Shown: positions 34,765 through 42,474 of the stretch, one piece after another
Layout: every line of letters starts with the position of its first letter
Numbering within the stretch: position 1 is the stretch's first letter
Origin: Vibrio japonicus
GTDB taxonomy: Bacteria; Pseudomonadota; Gammaproteobacteria; Enterobacterales; Vibrionaceae
NCBI RefSeq assembly: GCF_024582835.1
Contig: NZ_CP102097.1
Coordinates: 744,001-808,000 of the forward strand
Direction of reading: 5' to 3'
Length of the DNA: 64,000 nt
Translations under genes and position numbers: made by a program
The notes under the pieces: model-generated
What the model was told of the DNA's origin: nothing
What the model saw: only the letters and a program-made list of their open reading frames with translations
The model's database searches: none

Positions 34765-35603
34765 TGGAAATGTTTGGGCTATTTCGACGCAAGAAATCTG
34801 AGAATATTACTGGACTTCCACTCCATCAACTCACTTTGGTTAGTGTGAGTGAGCGGCTCAAACCGACTAAGCTGGTTGACTTTGAAATGGCTGATCAGAG
34901 CTTACAAGAAGTATATGAATGGCTAGCCCAACAAGATAAGTACTGTTGGGTGAATGGTGGACATTACAACCTAAATGAACAGCAGGTAGGAAAGTATCAG
35001 CTGCATCTGAGTAATTATTTAGGCGATCAAACATTGCCCGTGGTTCTGACTAACAACACAGAGACTTTACTGCACAGCTTGCCGTTACTTATTTCGCCAA
35101 GAAAAGAGCTGGGAGTTGTGCACATTGGACGCAGCTTTGAGTTGAACGCCACGTTAGAGCCTGAAAAGGGCACCGCATTTCACTTTGCGCTTTCACGTTA
35201 TAGCGAGTGTCGGTTGTTTGGACTTGGCTTAGACAAAGCGCATCTTGACAGCAGAACGCTAGAGTATGCGGAAGATCTGGGGTGCGATTGGTTTGCGTTA
35301 GAAGAGTGCTGTTTTGGACAAAGATTCCAGATCAAGCACCAGTTAGCAAGTTATCTCGCACACTGTGACGATATTATTCTCAATATTGATCTTGACTGTC
35401 TTTGCCCTGTTTCTCGCTTAGAGGCAGGTTCAGCGATTGATATACAGGTCGTGAATCGAATTATTCGCCAATTGCTTATTTCGGGGAAAGTTCGCCAGAT
35501 TCAGCTGGTGGGTTACAAAGATAAGCATCTTTACTCTAAAGGAACCGCTAACCTTCTTCATGAATTAGCGCAGACTTATTTGATGACTCACCGAGCGGCT
35601 TAA
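34764..35603 (+). CDS. Arginase/formiminoglutamase-fold protein with degenerate metal site
   Basis: 279 residues of the ureohydrolase superfamily, but altered at key positions. The first metal motif, GGDH or GGGHE in active enzymes, reads VNGGHYN (near 72). The second, usually DAHxD, reads HIGRSFELN (near 125), losing both aspartates and the histidine. The third keeps D-x-D (NIDLDCLCP, near 213) but lacks the rest. The canonical agmatinase at 43975 shows all motifs intact. Hydrolysis by the normal two-manganese mechanism therefore looks unlikely; a sensor or regulatory role alongside the coupled IclR gene is inference. Confidence 0.75.
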   Translation: MEMFGLFRRKKSENITGLPLHQLTLVSVSERLKPTKLVDFEMADQSLQEVYEWLAQQDKYCWVNGGHYNLNEQQVGKYQLHLSNYLGDQTLPVVLTNNTETLLHSLPLLISPRKELGVVHIGRSFELNATLEPEKGTAFHFALSRYSECRLFGLGLDKAHLDSRTLEYAEDLGCDWFALEECCFGQRFQIKHQLASYLAHCDDIILNIDLDCLCPVSRLEAGSAIDIQVVNRIIRQLLISGKVRQIQLVGYKDKHLYSKGTANLLHELAQTYLMTHRAA

Positions 35604-35623
35604 TTCGGCCGGAGTAAATATAC

Positions 35624-35650
35624 AAAAGCTGGCATTGATGCCAGCTTAGT
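35624..35650 (+). terminator. Hairpin after the arginase-fold gene
   Basis: AAGCTGGCA-TTGA-TGCCAGCTT is a strong 9-bp stem 21 bp after the stop; no long T-run follows, so termination strength is uncertain. Confidence 0.6.
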
Positions 35651-35666
35651 GTTGGTTTAGCACATT

Positions 35667-35753
35667 TTAAGATGCTTTGTTCGCGCTTTTACTTGAGTCT
35701 TTCCAGTATTGAATACGAACGCGATGCAATTGTGCTCTTCTCATTTTTTTCAT
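35667..35753 (-). CDS. Possible 28-residue basic peptide
   Basis: A short minus-strand frame reads MKKMRRAQLHRVRIQYW followed by KDSSKSANKAS, preceded by an AGGGAA RBS 5 bp before the ATG. It is strongly basic and has no hydrophobic segment. It lies in the 459-bp gap between the arginase-fold gene and phoX, which otherwise shows only AT-rich phoX promoter DNA. I do not recognise a family. The good RBS is the main support; chance cannot be excluded. Confidence 0.4.
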   Translation of the reverse strand: MKKMRRAQLHRVRIQYWKDSSKSANKAS

Positions 35754-36062
35754 GATATTCCCTCAAAACAAAATACAGCTCTTCACTGAGCTCAATACGA
35801 ATACAGTTCCTCATGAACACGATTTAATTTAGCCAGCAAATTTCGTTATGGCTAGATCCTAGATCACATTTTATTGCATAAATGTCTTACATTACGCAGC
35901 AAAGTTGAAGTTCAGCGCGTTTTCATAAGTTTGTCATGTAACTCAAGGAAAGACGAACCTTCGAATTAATATTTAAGAAACAATAGCTTAATAAATCTTT
36001 CATATTGACTACCTAATATCTGCTCGCTATTTAATAAAAATTACTCAAGCAAGGAGTCAGTG

Positions 36063-37943
36063 ATGTGGAATCGTGATGAGCAAGATTCACAGTTTAGCCA
36101 GATGATCGAAGCGAGATTATCTCGCCGTCGTTTCTTAGTAGGTACTGCAGCAGTAAGTGCAGGCGCTTTTCTTTCTTTAAACCCGATCGCAAAAGCATTT
36201 GCCGCAGACAAAAAAAGCGCGCTGCTAAACTTTGAGTCGGTTCCGGCATCAACAGCGGACGAAATTATCGTACCGAAAGGCTACAAAGCGAAACCACTAT
36301 TGTCTTGGGGAGATCCGATCTTTCCAAATGCACCAGAGTTTGATCAAAGTGGTAAACAAGACTCCAAAGCTCAACAAAGTCAGTTTGGCGATAATACCGA
36401 CGGTATGAGCCTGTTCCCGATCAGCGATGATCGCGCGGTGATCGCCGTAAACAACGAATACACCAACTATGAATATCTGTTTGATCATGGCGGTAAAGCA
36501 ATGACAGCAGATGATGTCTTGAAAGCGCAAGCGGCACATGGTGTCACTGTTTTTGAAATTGTTAAGTCTGGTGGTGAGTGGAAGCTAGACAAGGGCGGTA
36601 AACGTAACCGCCGTATTACCGCAAACACCGAGATGATGCTGACAGGCCCAGCGGCAGGTCATGATCTGATGAAAACTGAATTAGATAAATCAGGCATGAA
36701 ACCGTTTGGTACCTTCAACAACTGTGCAAACGGTCAGACCCCTTGGGGAACGTACCTGACGTGTGAAGAGAACTTCCACGGTTATTTCGGTACACGAGAT
36801 GAAAGCGCTGAGATTTCTGATGATCATAAACGCTACGGTGTAAAAGCCGCACCAAGCAGCTATCAATGGCACGACTCTGACGAGCGTTTTGATGTGGCGA
36901 AGCATCCAAATGAGCCTCATCGATTCGGCTGGATCGTGGAAATCGACCCACACAACCCAGAATCAACGCCACTAAAACGCACTGCGCTAGGCCGATTCAA
37001 GCATGAGAATGCTGCGGTAGTGATCAATGACGATGGGCATGTTGTCGTTTATCTTGGTGATGATGAGCGTGGTGAGCACATATACAAATTCGTTTCTAAG
37101 AACAAATACAAACCTGGCAACGACAAGGCTAACCGCGACCTGCTAGAAGAAGGCACGTTGTATGTTGCGAAATTCAGCATGGACGACAAAGAGCTGGCAG
37201 GTAAAGGTGAGTGGATTGAACTGACTTACGGCAAAAATGGTTTAACAAAAGAAAACGGCTTTAACGATCAGGCAGAAGTGATGATCTTCGCTCGTCGCGC
37301 TGCAACTCATGTTGGCGGAACCACCATGGATCGCCCAGAGTGGGTTGCTGTGCACCCTGATAACAAACATGTTTTCTGTACACTGACTAACAACAAAAAC
37401 CGTGGCGTGAAAGAAAACCAACCTGTTGGTGGACCAAACCCACGAGCAGAAAACAACTACGGTCAGATTGTTCGCTGGTTACCACATGGTGGAGATCACA
37501 CGAGCAACAGCTTTGAGTGGGACCTATACCTAATCGCGGGTAACCCAGTGGTTCACAAAGGTACGGCTTACGCGGGTAGTGAAAACATCACACCTGAAAA
37601 TATGTTTAACAGCCCGGATGGTATCGGCTTTGATAAAGCTGGTCGTTTGTGGATTCAAACAGACGGTAAGTACTCAAATGAAGGGGATTTCGCCGGTCAG
37701 GGCAACAACCAGATGTTATGTGGTGACCCAATGACAGGTGAAGTTCGTCGATTCCTAACGGGTCCAATCGCATGTGAAATCACGGGTTTGACGTTCTCAG
37801 CTGACTATAAAACCATGTTTGTTGGCGTACAACACCCAGGGGAAGATGGCGCGCCATCGCATTTCCCTGCTGGTGGTAACACGAAGCCACGCTCGACCAT
37901 CGTAGCGATTACGCGAGAAGATGGCGGTGTTATTGGCGCGTAG
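36063..37943 (+). CDS. PhoX-family alkaline phosphatase (DUF839), Tat-exported
   Basis: About 626 residues with a twin-arginine signal (SRRRFLVGTAAVSAGAF, near 24-40), consistent with export as a folded metalloenzyme. The body matches the PhoX/DUF839 family (ALNFESVPA start of mature part; TCEENFHGYFG; GRFKHENAAVV; PDGIGFDKAGRLWIQTDG). PhoX enzymes are calcium-iron phosphomonoesterases of the periplasm that release phosphate. I prefer the ATG at 36063, 6 bp after AAGGAG, over the GTG at 36060. No Pho box is evident by eye. A terminator follows. Confidence 0.88.
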   Translation: MWNRDEQDSQFSQMIEARLSRRRFLVGTAAVSAGAFLSLNPIAKAFAADKKSALLNFESVPASTADEIIVPKGYKAKPLLSWGDPIFPNAPEFDQSGKQDSKAQQSQFGDNTDGMSLFPISDDRAVIAVNNEYTNYEYLFDHGGKAMTADDVLKAQAAHGVTVFEIVKSGGEWKLDKGGKRNRRITANTEMMLTGPAAGHDLMKTELDKSGMKPFGTFNNCANGQTPWGTYLTCEENFHGYFGTRDESAEISDDHKRYGVKAAPSSYQWHDSDERFDVAKHPNEPHRFGWIVEIDPHNPESTPLKRTALGRFKHENAAVVINDDGHVVVYLGDDERGEHIYKFVSKNKYKPGNDKANRDLLEEGTLYVAKFSMDDKELAGKGEWIELTYGKNGLTKENGFNDQAEVMIFARRAATHVGGTTMDRPEWVAVHPDNKHVFCTLTNNKNRGVKENQPVGGPNPRAENNYGQIVRWLPHGGDHTSNSFEWDLYLIAGNPVVHKGTAYAGSENITPENMFNSPDGIGFDKAGRLWIQTDGKYSNEGDFAGQGNNQMLCGDPMTGEVRRFLTGPIACEITGLTFSADYKTMFVGVQHPGEDGAPSHFPAGGNTKPRSTIVAITREDGGVIGA

Positions 37944-37967
37944 TTGTTAAATTAAAACCAGTAGTTC

Positions 37968-37991
37968 AAAGGGGCGTTCAGCCCCTTTTTT
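37968..37991 (+). terminator. Rho-independent terminator after phoX
   Basis: AAAGGGGC-GTTCA-GCCCCTTTTTT, 25 bp beyond the stop. Confidence 0.85.
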
Positions 37992-38314
37992 GATATATGA
38001 AATTTATGTAACAAAATACATAAAAAGTTGTGACAGTCTCTTTATATGATACTAAATGTAGTTGCTTCCATCATACGGTAACACTATATTGAAATGGTAC
38101 CTCAATAATTCTAGGGTGTAGAGACCGATAAAACGTTACAAGTTAATACAATAAACTGAGCGCAATAGAGACACAGGTTTTAACAAATTCTTGTTATTAA
38201 GCGTGAATCCGAACGTAAAAGAATAAAGTATTGCACAACGGCCTTTAACTTCTTCCGAAGCTGCACCTTGGGTTAGCTAGGTATTGGTGTTTAACCACAA
38301 GAGGAGGTTAGGGT
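37992..38314. other. Leader region of a small membrane-peptide gene
   Basis: About 320 bp with no gene. Two inverted repeats are seen: AACAAATTCTTGTT near 38179, and GGTTAGC...TTAACC (38270-38296), the latter just before the GAGGAGG RBS of the small gene, where it could affect translation. Confidence 0.3.
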
Positions 38315-38467
38315 ATGGTTTCAGTCATTTTATTTGCATTAGCCATCGTTGTTTTCTTTTGCTGTTGGACGGTCCAACACGGACTGCCCCTTTTAGGTAT
38401 GAAATTAGATGAGTCCGATCAGTTACTCCTTACGGAAGTACTAGGTGAAGAGATTCTCGAAGCGTAA
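38315..38467 (+). CDS. Small single-span membrane protein, 50 residues
   Basis: Read directly from the bases: an N-terminal hydrophobic helix (MVSVILFALAIVVFFCCW) followed by an acidic tail (KLDESDQLLLTE and VLGEEILEA). A strong RBS GAGGAGG stands 8 bp before the ATG and a good terminator begins 11 bp after the stop, so this is very probably a real gene despite its size. I do not recognise a family. An inner-membrane peptide with a cytoplasmic or periplasmic acidic tail that modulates a larger membrane protein would be a reasonable guess. Confidence 0.65.
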   Translation: MVSVILFALAIVVFFCCWTVQHGLPLLGMKLDESDQLLLTEVLGEEILEA

Positions 38468-38477
38468 ACGCGAGTGG

Positions 38478-38502
38478 AAAAAGGAGCTTTCGGCTCCTTT
38501 TG
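38478..38502 (+). terminator. Rho-independent terminator
   Basis: AAAAAGGAGC-TTTCG-GCTCCTTTT, ending the small membrane-protein transcript. Confidence 0.8.
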
Positions 38503-38603
38503 TCGTTTTTGGTGCTACATCATTTTTCATCATTCCCACCTCGCGTTTTTTAGAAAAATGTAGGTGCATTGGCGTTTCACTTACTGCTATTATTTGTTGG
38601 ATA

Positions 38604-38690
38604 TAGTCGGGGAGCCTGAAGGCTGAGATCGCATTGCGAGACCCGTAGAACCTGATTCAGTTAGCACTGGCGTAGGGAACTATTCGCATC
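38604..38690 (+). ncRNA. TPP riboswitch (THI element) upstream of thiD
   Basis: The THI-box sequences are present in order: GGGGAGCC-TGAAGGCTGAGA, ACCCGTAGAACCTGAT, and TTAGCACTGGCGTAGGGAAC. It binds thiamine pyrophosphate. Downstream, GCATCAA...TTGATGC (about 38686-38712) can form a hairpin that may be the expression platform. It ends about 100 bp before thiD. Confidence 0.93.
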
Positions 38691-38790
38691 AAGTTACATT
38701 CTGGTTTGATGCACTCGCTATAAGTGGAACTTCTTTCATTCCTCTACTTTGGCAGAGTCAGTTCTTATACGTCTTGTAGTAGGAGCGACA

Positions 38791-39621
38791 ATGCCACATT
38801 CACAAGACACCACTCCCATTGTATTGACGATCGCTGGGTCCGACAGCGGCGGTGGGGCAGGAATCCAAGCCGATATTAAAGCCATCTCAGCGACGGGTAG
38901 TTATGCCTGTTCCGTGATTACAGCGATTACATCGCAAAATACGTTGGGTGTCTCTGCCATTCATCCTATACCGCTGGAACATATCGAAAGCCAGCTTGAT
39001 GCGGTTTTTTCTGATTTGAACGTGGTAGCGGTCAAAATAGGGATGCTAGCCGACGCTGAAATCATCAAGTTAGTTGCGCGTAAGCTCAAGCAATACACGC
39101 CTAAACATTTGGTGATTGACCCTGTTATGGTCGCGACAAGTGGCGATCTATTGCTGGAGCAAAATGCGATTTGCACGCTTAAACAAGAGTTAATCCCGAT
39201 GGCTGATTTGTTAACACCTAATCTTCCTGAAGGGGCGGCTCTAGTGGGTAAGTCTGTCCCTCAGAACGAAGATGAAATGGGAGCCTTAATAGAAGATTTA
39301 CGCGCGTTAGGAGCGAAATCGGTTCTACTAAAAGGTGGCCATCTGGAACATGATAGAAATAGCAATGATCTGCTGATAATGGAACAGAGCTATGAATTAC
39401 TGAGAGCAAAACGGTACGACACCAAAAATACCCATGGAACGGGCTGTACGCTTTCTTCAGCTATCGCATCGTATCTTGCTCAAGGAAATAGGCTGCATAA
39501 AGCGGTGTATCTTGGAAAGCAGTATATCTCACAAGCGATTTCTCATTCGGATGAGTTGGAAGTTGGGAAGGGGCATGGCCCGGTACATCATTTTTTTCCT
39601 GGCCATGTGAATGTGCGCTAA
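38791..39621 (+). CDS. thiD: ThiD, hydroxymethylpyrimidine/phosphomethylpyrimidine kinase
   Basis: 276 residues from the ATG at 38791 (RBS GGAG 6 bp upstream); the open frame begins 14 codons earlier without an RBS. ThiD phosphorylates hydroxymethylpyrimidine twice, giving HMP-PP for thiamine synthesis. Signatures of the ribokinase-like fold: VLTIAGSDSGGGAGIQADIK at the start, VIDPVMVATSG near 110, and the catalytic loop KNTHGTGCTLSSAIASYLA near 210. The TPP riboswitch directly upstream confirms its pathway. No other thi gene is adjacent. Confidence 0.95.
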   Translation: MPHSQDTTPIVLTIAGSDSGGGAGIQADIKAISATGSYACSVITAITSQNTLGVSAIHPIPLEHIESQLDAVFSDLNVVAVKIGMLADAEIIKLVARKLKQYTPKHLVIDPVMVATSGDLLLEQNAICTLKQELIPMADLLTPNLPEGAALVGKSVPQNEDEMGALIEDLRALGAKSVLLKGGHLEHDRNSNDLLIMEQSYELLRAKRYDTKNTHGTGCTLSSAIASYLAQGNRLHKAVYLGKQYISQAISHSDELEVGKGHGPVHHFFPGHVNVR

Positions 39622-39671
39622 CGAATGGTTGGATGTGGTGGCACTGTAGTCCATCGTTAGTCAGCTAGATT

Positions 39672-39722
39672 CTACTCCGTTGTTTTAATCAGTTGTTTCA
39701 ATCAATCAAACAGCGGAGTGAC
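39672..39722 (-). terminator. Imperfect inverted repeat, possible terminator
   Basis: CACTCCGCTGTTTGATT and its partner AAACAACGGAGTAG on the minus strand form a long imperfect stem between thiD and the convergent 96-residue gene. The T-run is weak. Confidence 0.4.
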
Positions 39723-39735
39723 TTATTTCTCGCCG

Positions 39736-40026
39736 TTACAAATCGCGCATGAGAGTTTCATACTCTTCATTCGCTTCCACAATCAGTGTGCTGAGTTCAT
39801 TCGCATCTTTATCGTTTAACTCTACTGCCCATTTATCTCTATTTTTATTGCAGTGTAATCGTGTTTTGCCGGTGAGTTTTTCAAATTCAACGTCGCACAG
39901 ATCCGCTTGATGATGCTTTTGAAGTTCAACAATCTCAACGTCTAAAAGTCCGATGGGATTGACTTCAATATTCACATGGAAGCGTTTTGTGTCGTTAAGC
40001 TCATAGTGCCGATGTACAGAAATCAT
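39736..40026 (-). CDS. Hypothetical 96-residue protein
   Basis: A small soluble acidic protein that I do not recognise. It looks like an alternating beta-strand pattern (RFHVNIEVNPIGLLDVEIVE, KTRLHCNKNRDKWAVELND) followed by a helix (ANELSTLIVEANEEYETLM). Start at MISVHRHYEL with AGGAGA upstream (minus strand). It stands alone, convergent with thiD. Confidence 0.65.
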   Translation of the reverse strand: MISVHRHYELNDTKRFHVNIEVNPIGLLDVEIVELQKHHQADLCDVEFEKLTGKTRLHCNKNRDKWAVELNDKDANELSTLIVEANEEYETLMRDL

Positions 40027-40295
40027 TTGTCTCTCCTTACCTAGCTTGCTTTCGCTCTACTCAAGTGTAGGACAGCGTATTAAACAGGAATATTAAATTA
40101 TTGCTAAATTTGACCCTGGTTAAGAAATAAGCAAATTTATTTTCATCATAGGCCTGCTTGTTTGATTCACCTAGATAGCGTTGGGGTGGTGAGATTGTTC
40201 TACATGGCGAGTTTTGAAGAGCGTTGACTTAAAAAATCTTACATTGCCAGTGTTGCATTGTGTCAATAGTTCTATTAATTTGGAAATATTGTTAA

Positions 40296-40649
40296 ATGCA
40301 GGATTTGCTGATGGAACTAGAAGTTGTCGCTAAAGCTTTAAAAGAGTTAGGTCACCCGACTCGCTTGGCCATATATAAAACCATAGTGAAGGCAGGCTAT
40401 AAAGGCGTTTCTGTCGGCGTGATTCAGGAAAAACTGAGCGTACCTGGTTCAACCTTATCACATCACATTTCCAGTCTTGCTTCTGCTGGTTTGCTGAGCC
40501 AGCGCCGCGAAGGCCGAACGTTATACTGTGTGGCAGAATACCAATGCCTAGACAGTGTTATTGGCTTTCTAAAGGCAGAATGTTGCTGCGAAGATGACGA
40601 TAATGCTCAAAACTCATGTACGGCATTGGATATGTCCCAAAGCGAATAA
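40296..40649 (+). CDS. ArsR/SmtB-family regulator
   Basis: 117 residues with the ArsR winged helix (ALKELGHPTRLAIYKTIVKA; VPGSTLSHHISSLASAGLLS; RREGRTLYCVAEY). The C terminus carries a cysteine cluster followed by acids (LKAECCCEDDDN), plausible metal or thiol-sensing ligands but not the classic ELCV metal motif in helix 3. The start may be the ATG at 40296 or the one at 40311. No arsenic or metal genes are adjacent, so its targets are unknown; autoregulation is usual for the family. Confidence 0.83.
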   Translation: MQDLLMELEVVAKALKELGHPTRLAIYKTIVKAGYKGVSVGVIQEKLSVPGSTLSHHISSLASAGLLSQRREGRTLYCVAEYQCLDSVIGFLKAECCCEDDDNAQNSCTALDMSQSE

Positions 40650-40671
40650 ATCAATCTAAGTGTGTAAATGT

Positions 40672-40704
40672 AAAGGCGTTGGTTTTTTACCCATCGCCTT
40701 TTTT
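40672..40704 (+). terminator. Rho-independent terminator after the ArsR gene
   Basis: AAAGGCG...CGCCTTTTTT with a 16-base loop containing its own T-run. Confidence 0.7.
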
Positions 40705-40734
40705 GCGTTTCTGGCGAGCAAAAACTTGTAAAAA

Positions 40735-40747
40735 AGAACGAACGTGC
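40735..40747. promoter_or_regulatory. TetR operator-like 13-mer, copy 1
   Basis: AGAACGAACGTGC, the reverse complement of GCACGTTCGTTCT. It matches copy 2 at 12 of 13 positions and lies 34 bp before the TetR gene. Confidence 0.65.
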
Positions 40748-40781
40748 TAAAACTAAATAGAGTACATCGAGAGAGTGCCGA

Positions 40782-41369
40782 ATGAGTAAAGGAAAAATCA
40801 CCAAAGAAAACATTCTAAGCAAGGCATTTGAACTTGCCAGCGAAAATGGCTTAGAAAGCTTAACTATTGGCGAATTGGCTAAGCGTTGTGGAATGTCGAA
40901 AAGTGGCCTGTTCGCGCACTTTAATTCCAAAGAGAACTTACAAGTGGAAGTGCTCAATTACGCGAATCAAACCTTTACTCAGCGGGTGATTGCGCCAGCA
41001 AGAGAGCTCAGCACACAAACCGTGGAAAGTAAGCTCAACGCGCTGTTGGATAATTGGCTAGGCTGGAACCACTCATTTCAGGGCAGTTGTATGTTTTTGG
41101 ATTCATGGAAAGAAGCAAGTGTGGAACCAACGTCAACTCAGCAGGCACTAAAGAAAACGATCTCTACGTGGATCGAGTATTTGCGTATTCAGATATCTAA
41201 AGGGATAGAAAATAAAGAGTTTCGCTCCGATCTAGACCCTAAACAGGCCACGTTTGAGTTGTATGGTCTGTATCTGAGTTCTCACCTTTTCTATTCTATT
41301 TATGGAAAAGAGGCCAGCTCAGAGCATTTTTGGAACGGAGTAAACACGTTGATGAAGAGCTGGAAGTAG
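40782..41369 (+). CDS. TetR-family regulator
   Basis: 195 residues: N-terminal TetR helix-turn-helix (ENILSKAFELASENGLES; IGELAKRCGMSKSGLFAHFN) and a helical ligand domain with the FARRF/TetR_C-type tail (SCMFLDSWKEASVEPTSTQQ). It lies upstream of, and in line with, an alpha/beta hydrolase gene that carries the same operator-like 13-mer, so hydrolase and regulator are likely controlled together. A weak hairpin (AAGCTGAG...CTCGGCTT, about 41380-41402) separates them. Confidence 0.87.
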   Translation: MSKGKITKENILSKAFELASENGLESLTIGELAKRCGMSKSGLFAHFNSKENLQVEVLNYANQTFTQRVIAPARELSTQTVESKLNALLDNWLGWNHSFQGSCMFLDSWKEASVEPTSTQQALKKTISTWIEYLRIQISKGIENKEFRSDLDPKQATFELYGLYLSSHLFYSIYGKEASSEHFWNGVNTLMKSWK

Positions 41370-41419
41370 GATTTATCCAAGCTGAGCGTTAGTCTCGGCT
41401 TATTATTTAACTAAAAATA

Positions 41420-41432
41420 GCACGGTCGTTCT
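41420..41432. promoter_or_regulatory. TetR operator-like 13-mer, copy 2
   Basis: GCACGGTCGTTCT, 28 bp before the hydrolase ATG. With flanks, TAGCACGnTCGTTCTnTTT is shared with copy 1 in the opposite orientation. Confidence 0.65.
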
Positions 41433-41460
41433 ATTTGTGGGCGGGCGGGTTAAGGACAAG

Positions 41461-42315
41461 ATGATGAGTGACAAGATTTATTTCAATACATCCAATAAGT
41501 TCAATCTTAAAAAGAGTTTGATCAATATTAGCACTCGGCTGCACCACACTCTGACGCCAAAGCATGCTGAGCAAACGGCACGTAAACTGTTGCTGACTCC
41601 TGCTCGGGCGATACCGAAAAATGCAGAGCCTGAAGGTCTAATTAAAGGTGAGGTTCAGTCCAAAGAAGGTGTACTAAAAACCTACAAGCTGGGAAGTGGG
41701 CCAGTGTGGGTACTTACTCACGGTTGGTCAGGCAGTGCTAGCCAGTTTTATCCGTTGATGGCGCATATCGCGAGCAAAGGTTTTACTGCGCTTGCGTATG
41801 ATCATCCTGCTCATGGCCAAAGTGAAGGCGCTTACGGCCACATTCCTGCCTTTGTCCTTGGATTAGAAGCGATTCTGGATAGTGTGGAGGATGTCGCGGG
41901 ATTGGTTGGACACAGCATGGGAACGGCGTCAGCGATTGAATGTCGCCACCAAAAATTGGTAGGTAAGCCTATGCTACTGATTGCGCCAGTGCTGGATTAC
42001 CTTGATAACCTATTTGGCAGTGTTGCGCGTTCTGGTTATTCAATGCGACTGTTCAATGCGGTGGTATCTAAGGTAGAAGAGCAGTACCACTATCCGATGC
42101 AATCTATTGACCCATTCAATAAACTGAAACTCCGCCAAGGCGAGACTATTATAGTTCATGACCAAGACGATAAATTTACGCAGTTCTCTGTGTCTGAAAA
42201 AGCGGCACAAGAAATAGAGAATGTCAGCTTGGTGGCGACCAAAGGGCAAGGTCATGGGCGAGTGATGAAGTGTCAGCAAGTCATGGATAGTTTTAATGAG
42301 TTGGTGACTAAGTAA
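41461..42315 (+). CDS. Alpha/beta hydrolase
   Basis: About 284 residues from the ATG at 41461 (41464 is also possible; the frame opens at 41437 inside the operator region). It has the hydrolase core: oxyanion-hole HG (VLTHGWSGSASQFYP), nucleophile elbow GHSMG near 147, acid residue in VHDQDDKFTQ and histidine in GQGHGR. This is a serine hydrolase or esterase of unknown substrate, without a signal peptide and so cytoplasmic. The TetR regulator upstream and the shared operator suggest induction by its substrate or a related lipid-like compound (inference). Confidence 0.87.
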   Translation: MMSDKIYFNTSNKFNLKKSLINISTRLHHTLTPKHAEQTARKLLLTPARAIPKNAEPEGLIKGEVQSKEGVLKTYKLGSGPVWVLTHGWSGSASQFYPLMAHIASKGFTALAYDHPAHGQSEGAYGHIPAFVLGLEAILDSVEDVAGLVGHSMGTASAIECRHQKLVGKPMLLIAPVLDYLDNLFGSVARSGYSMRLFNAVVSKVEEQYHYPMQSIDPFNKLKLRQGETIIVHDQDDKFTQFSVSEKAAQEIENVSLVATKGQGHGRVMKCQQVMDSFNELVTK

Positions 42316-42474
42316 TCACTTTTTGTATGGGTTAGTGAGTGTTTTATTCACATAGGCTACATCCATACCCATGAACTTGATACGGTTAACAAATTCGATA
42401 ATGAAAAATATTTCTCTAAGGGGTTGTGTGGGATCATTCGCGCTGCCACAAGGCCCTCTTAAGGAAATATAATA

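Noticed and set aside
36481..36832. TGATCATGG and TGATCATAAA sequences within phoX
   Set aside because: They lack the NTTTC part of the RctB iteron and fit normal D-H and D-D-H codons.
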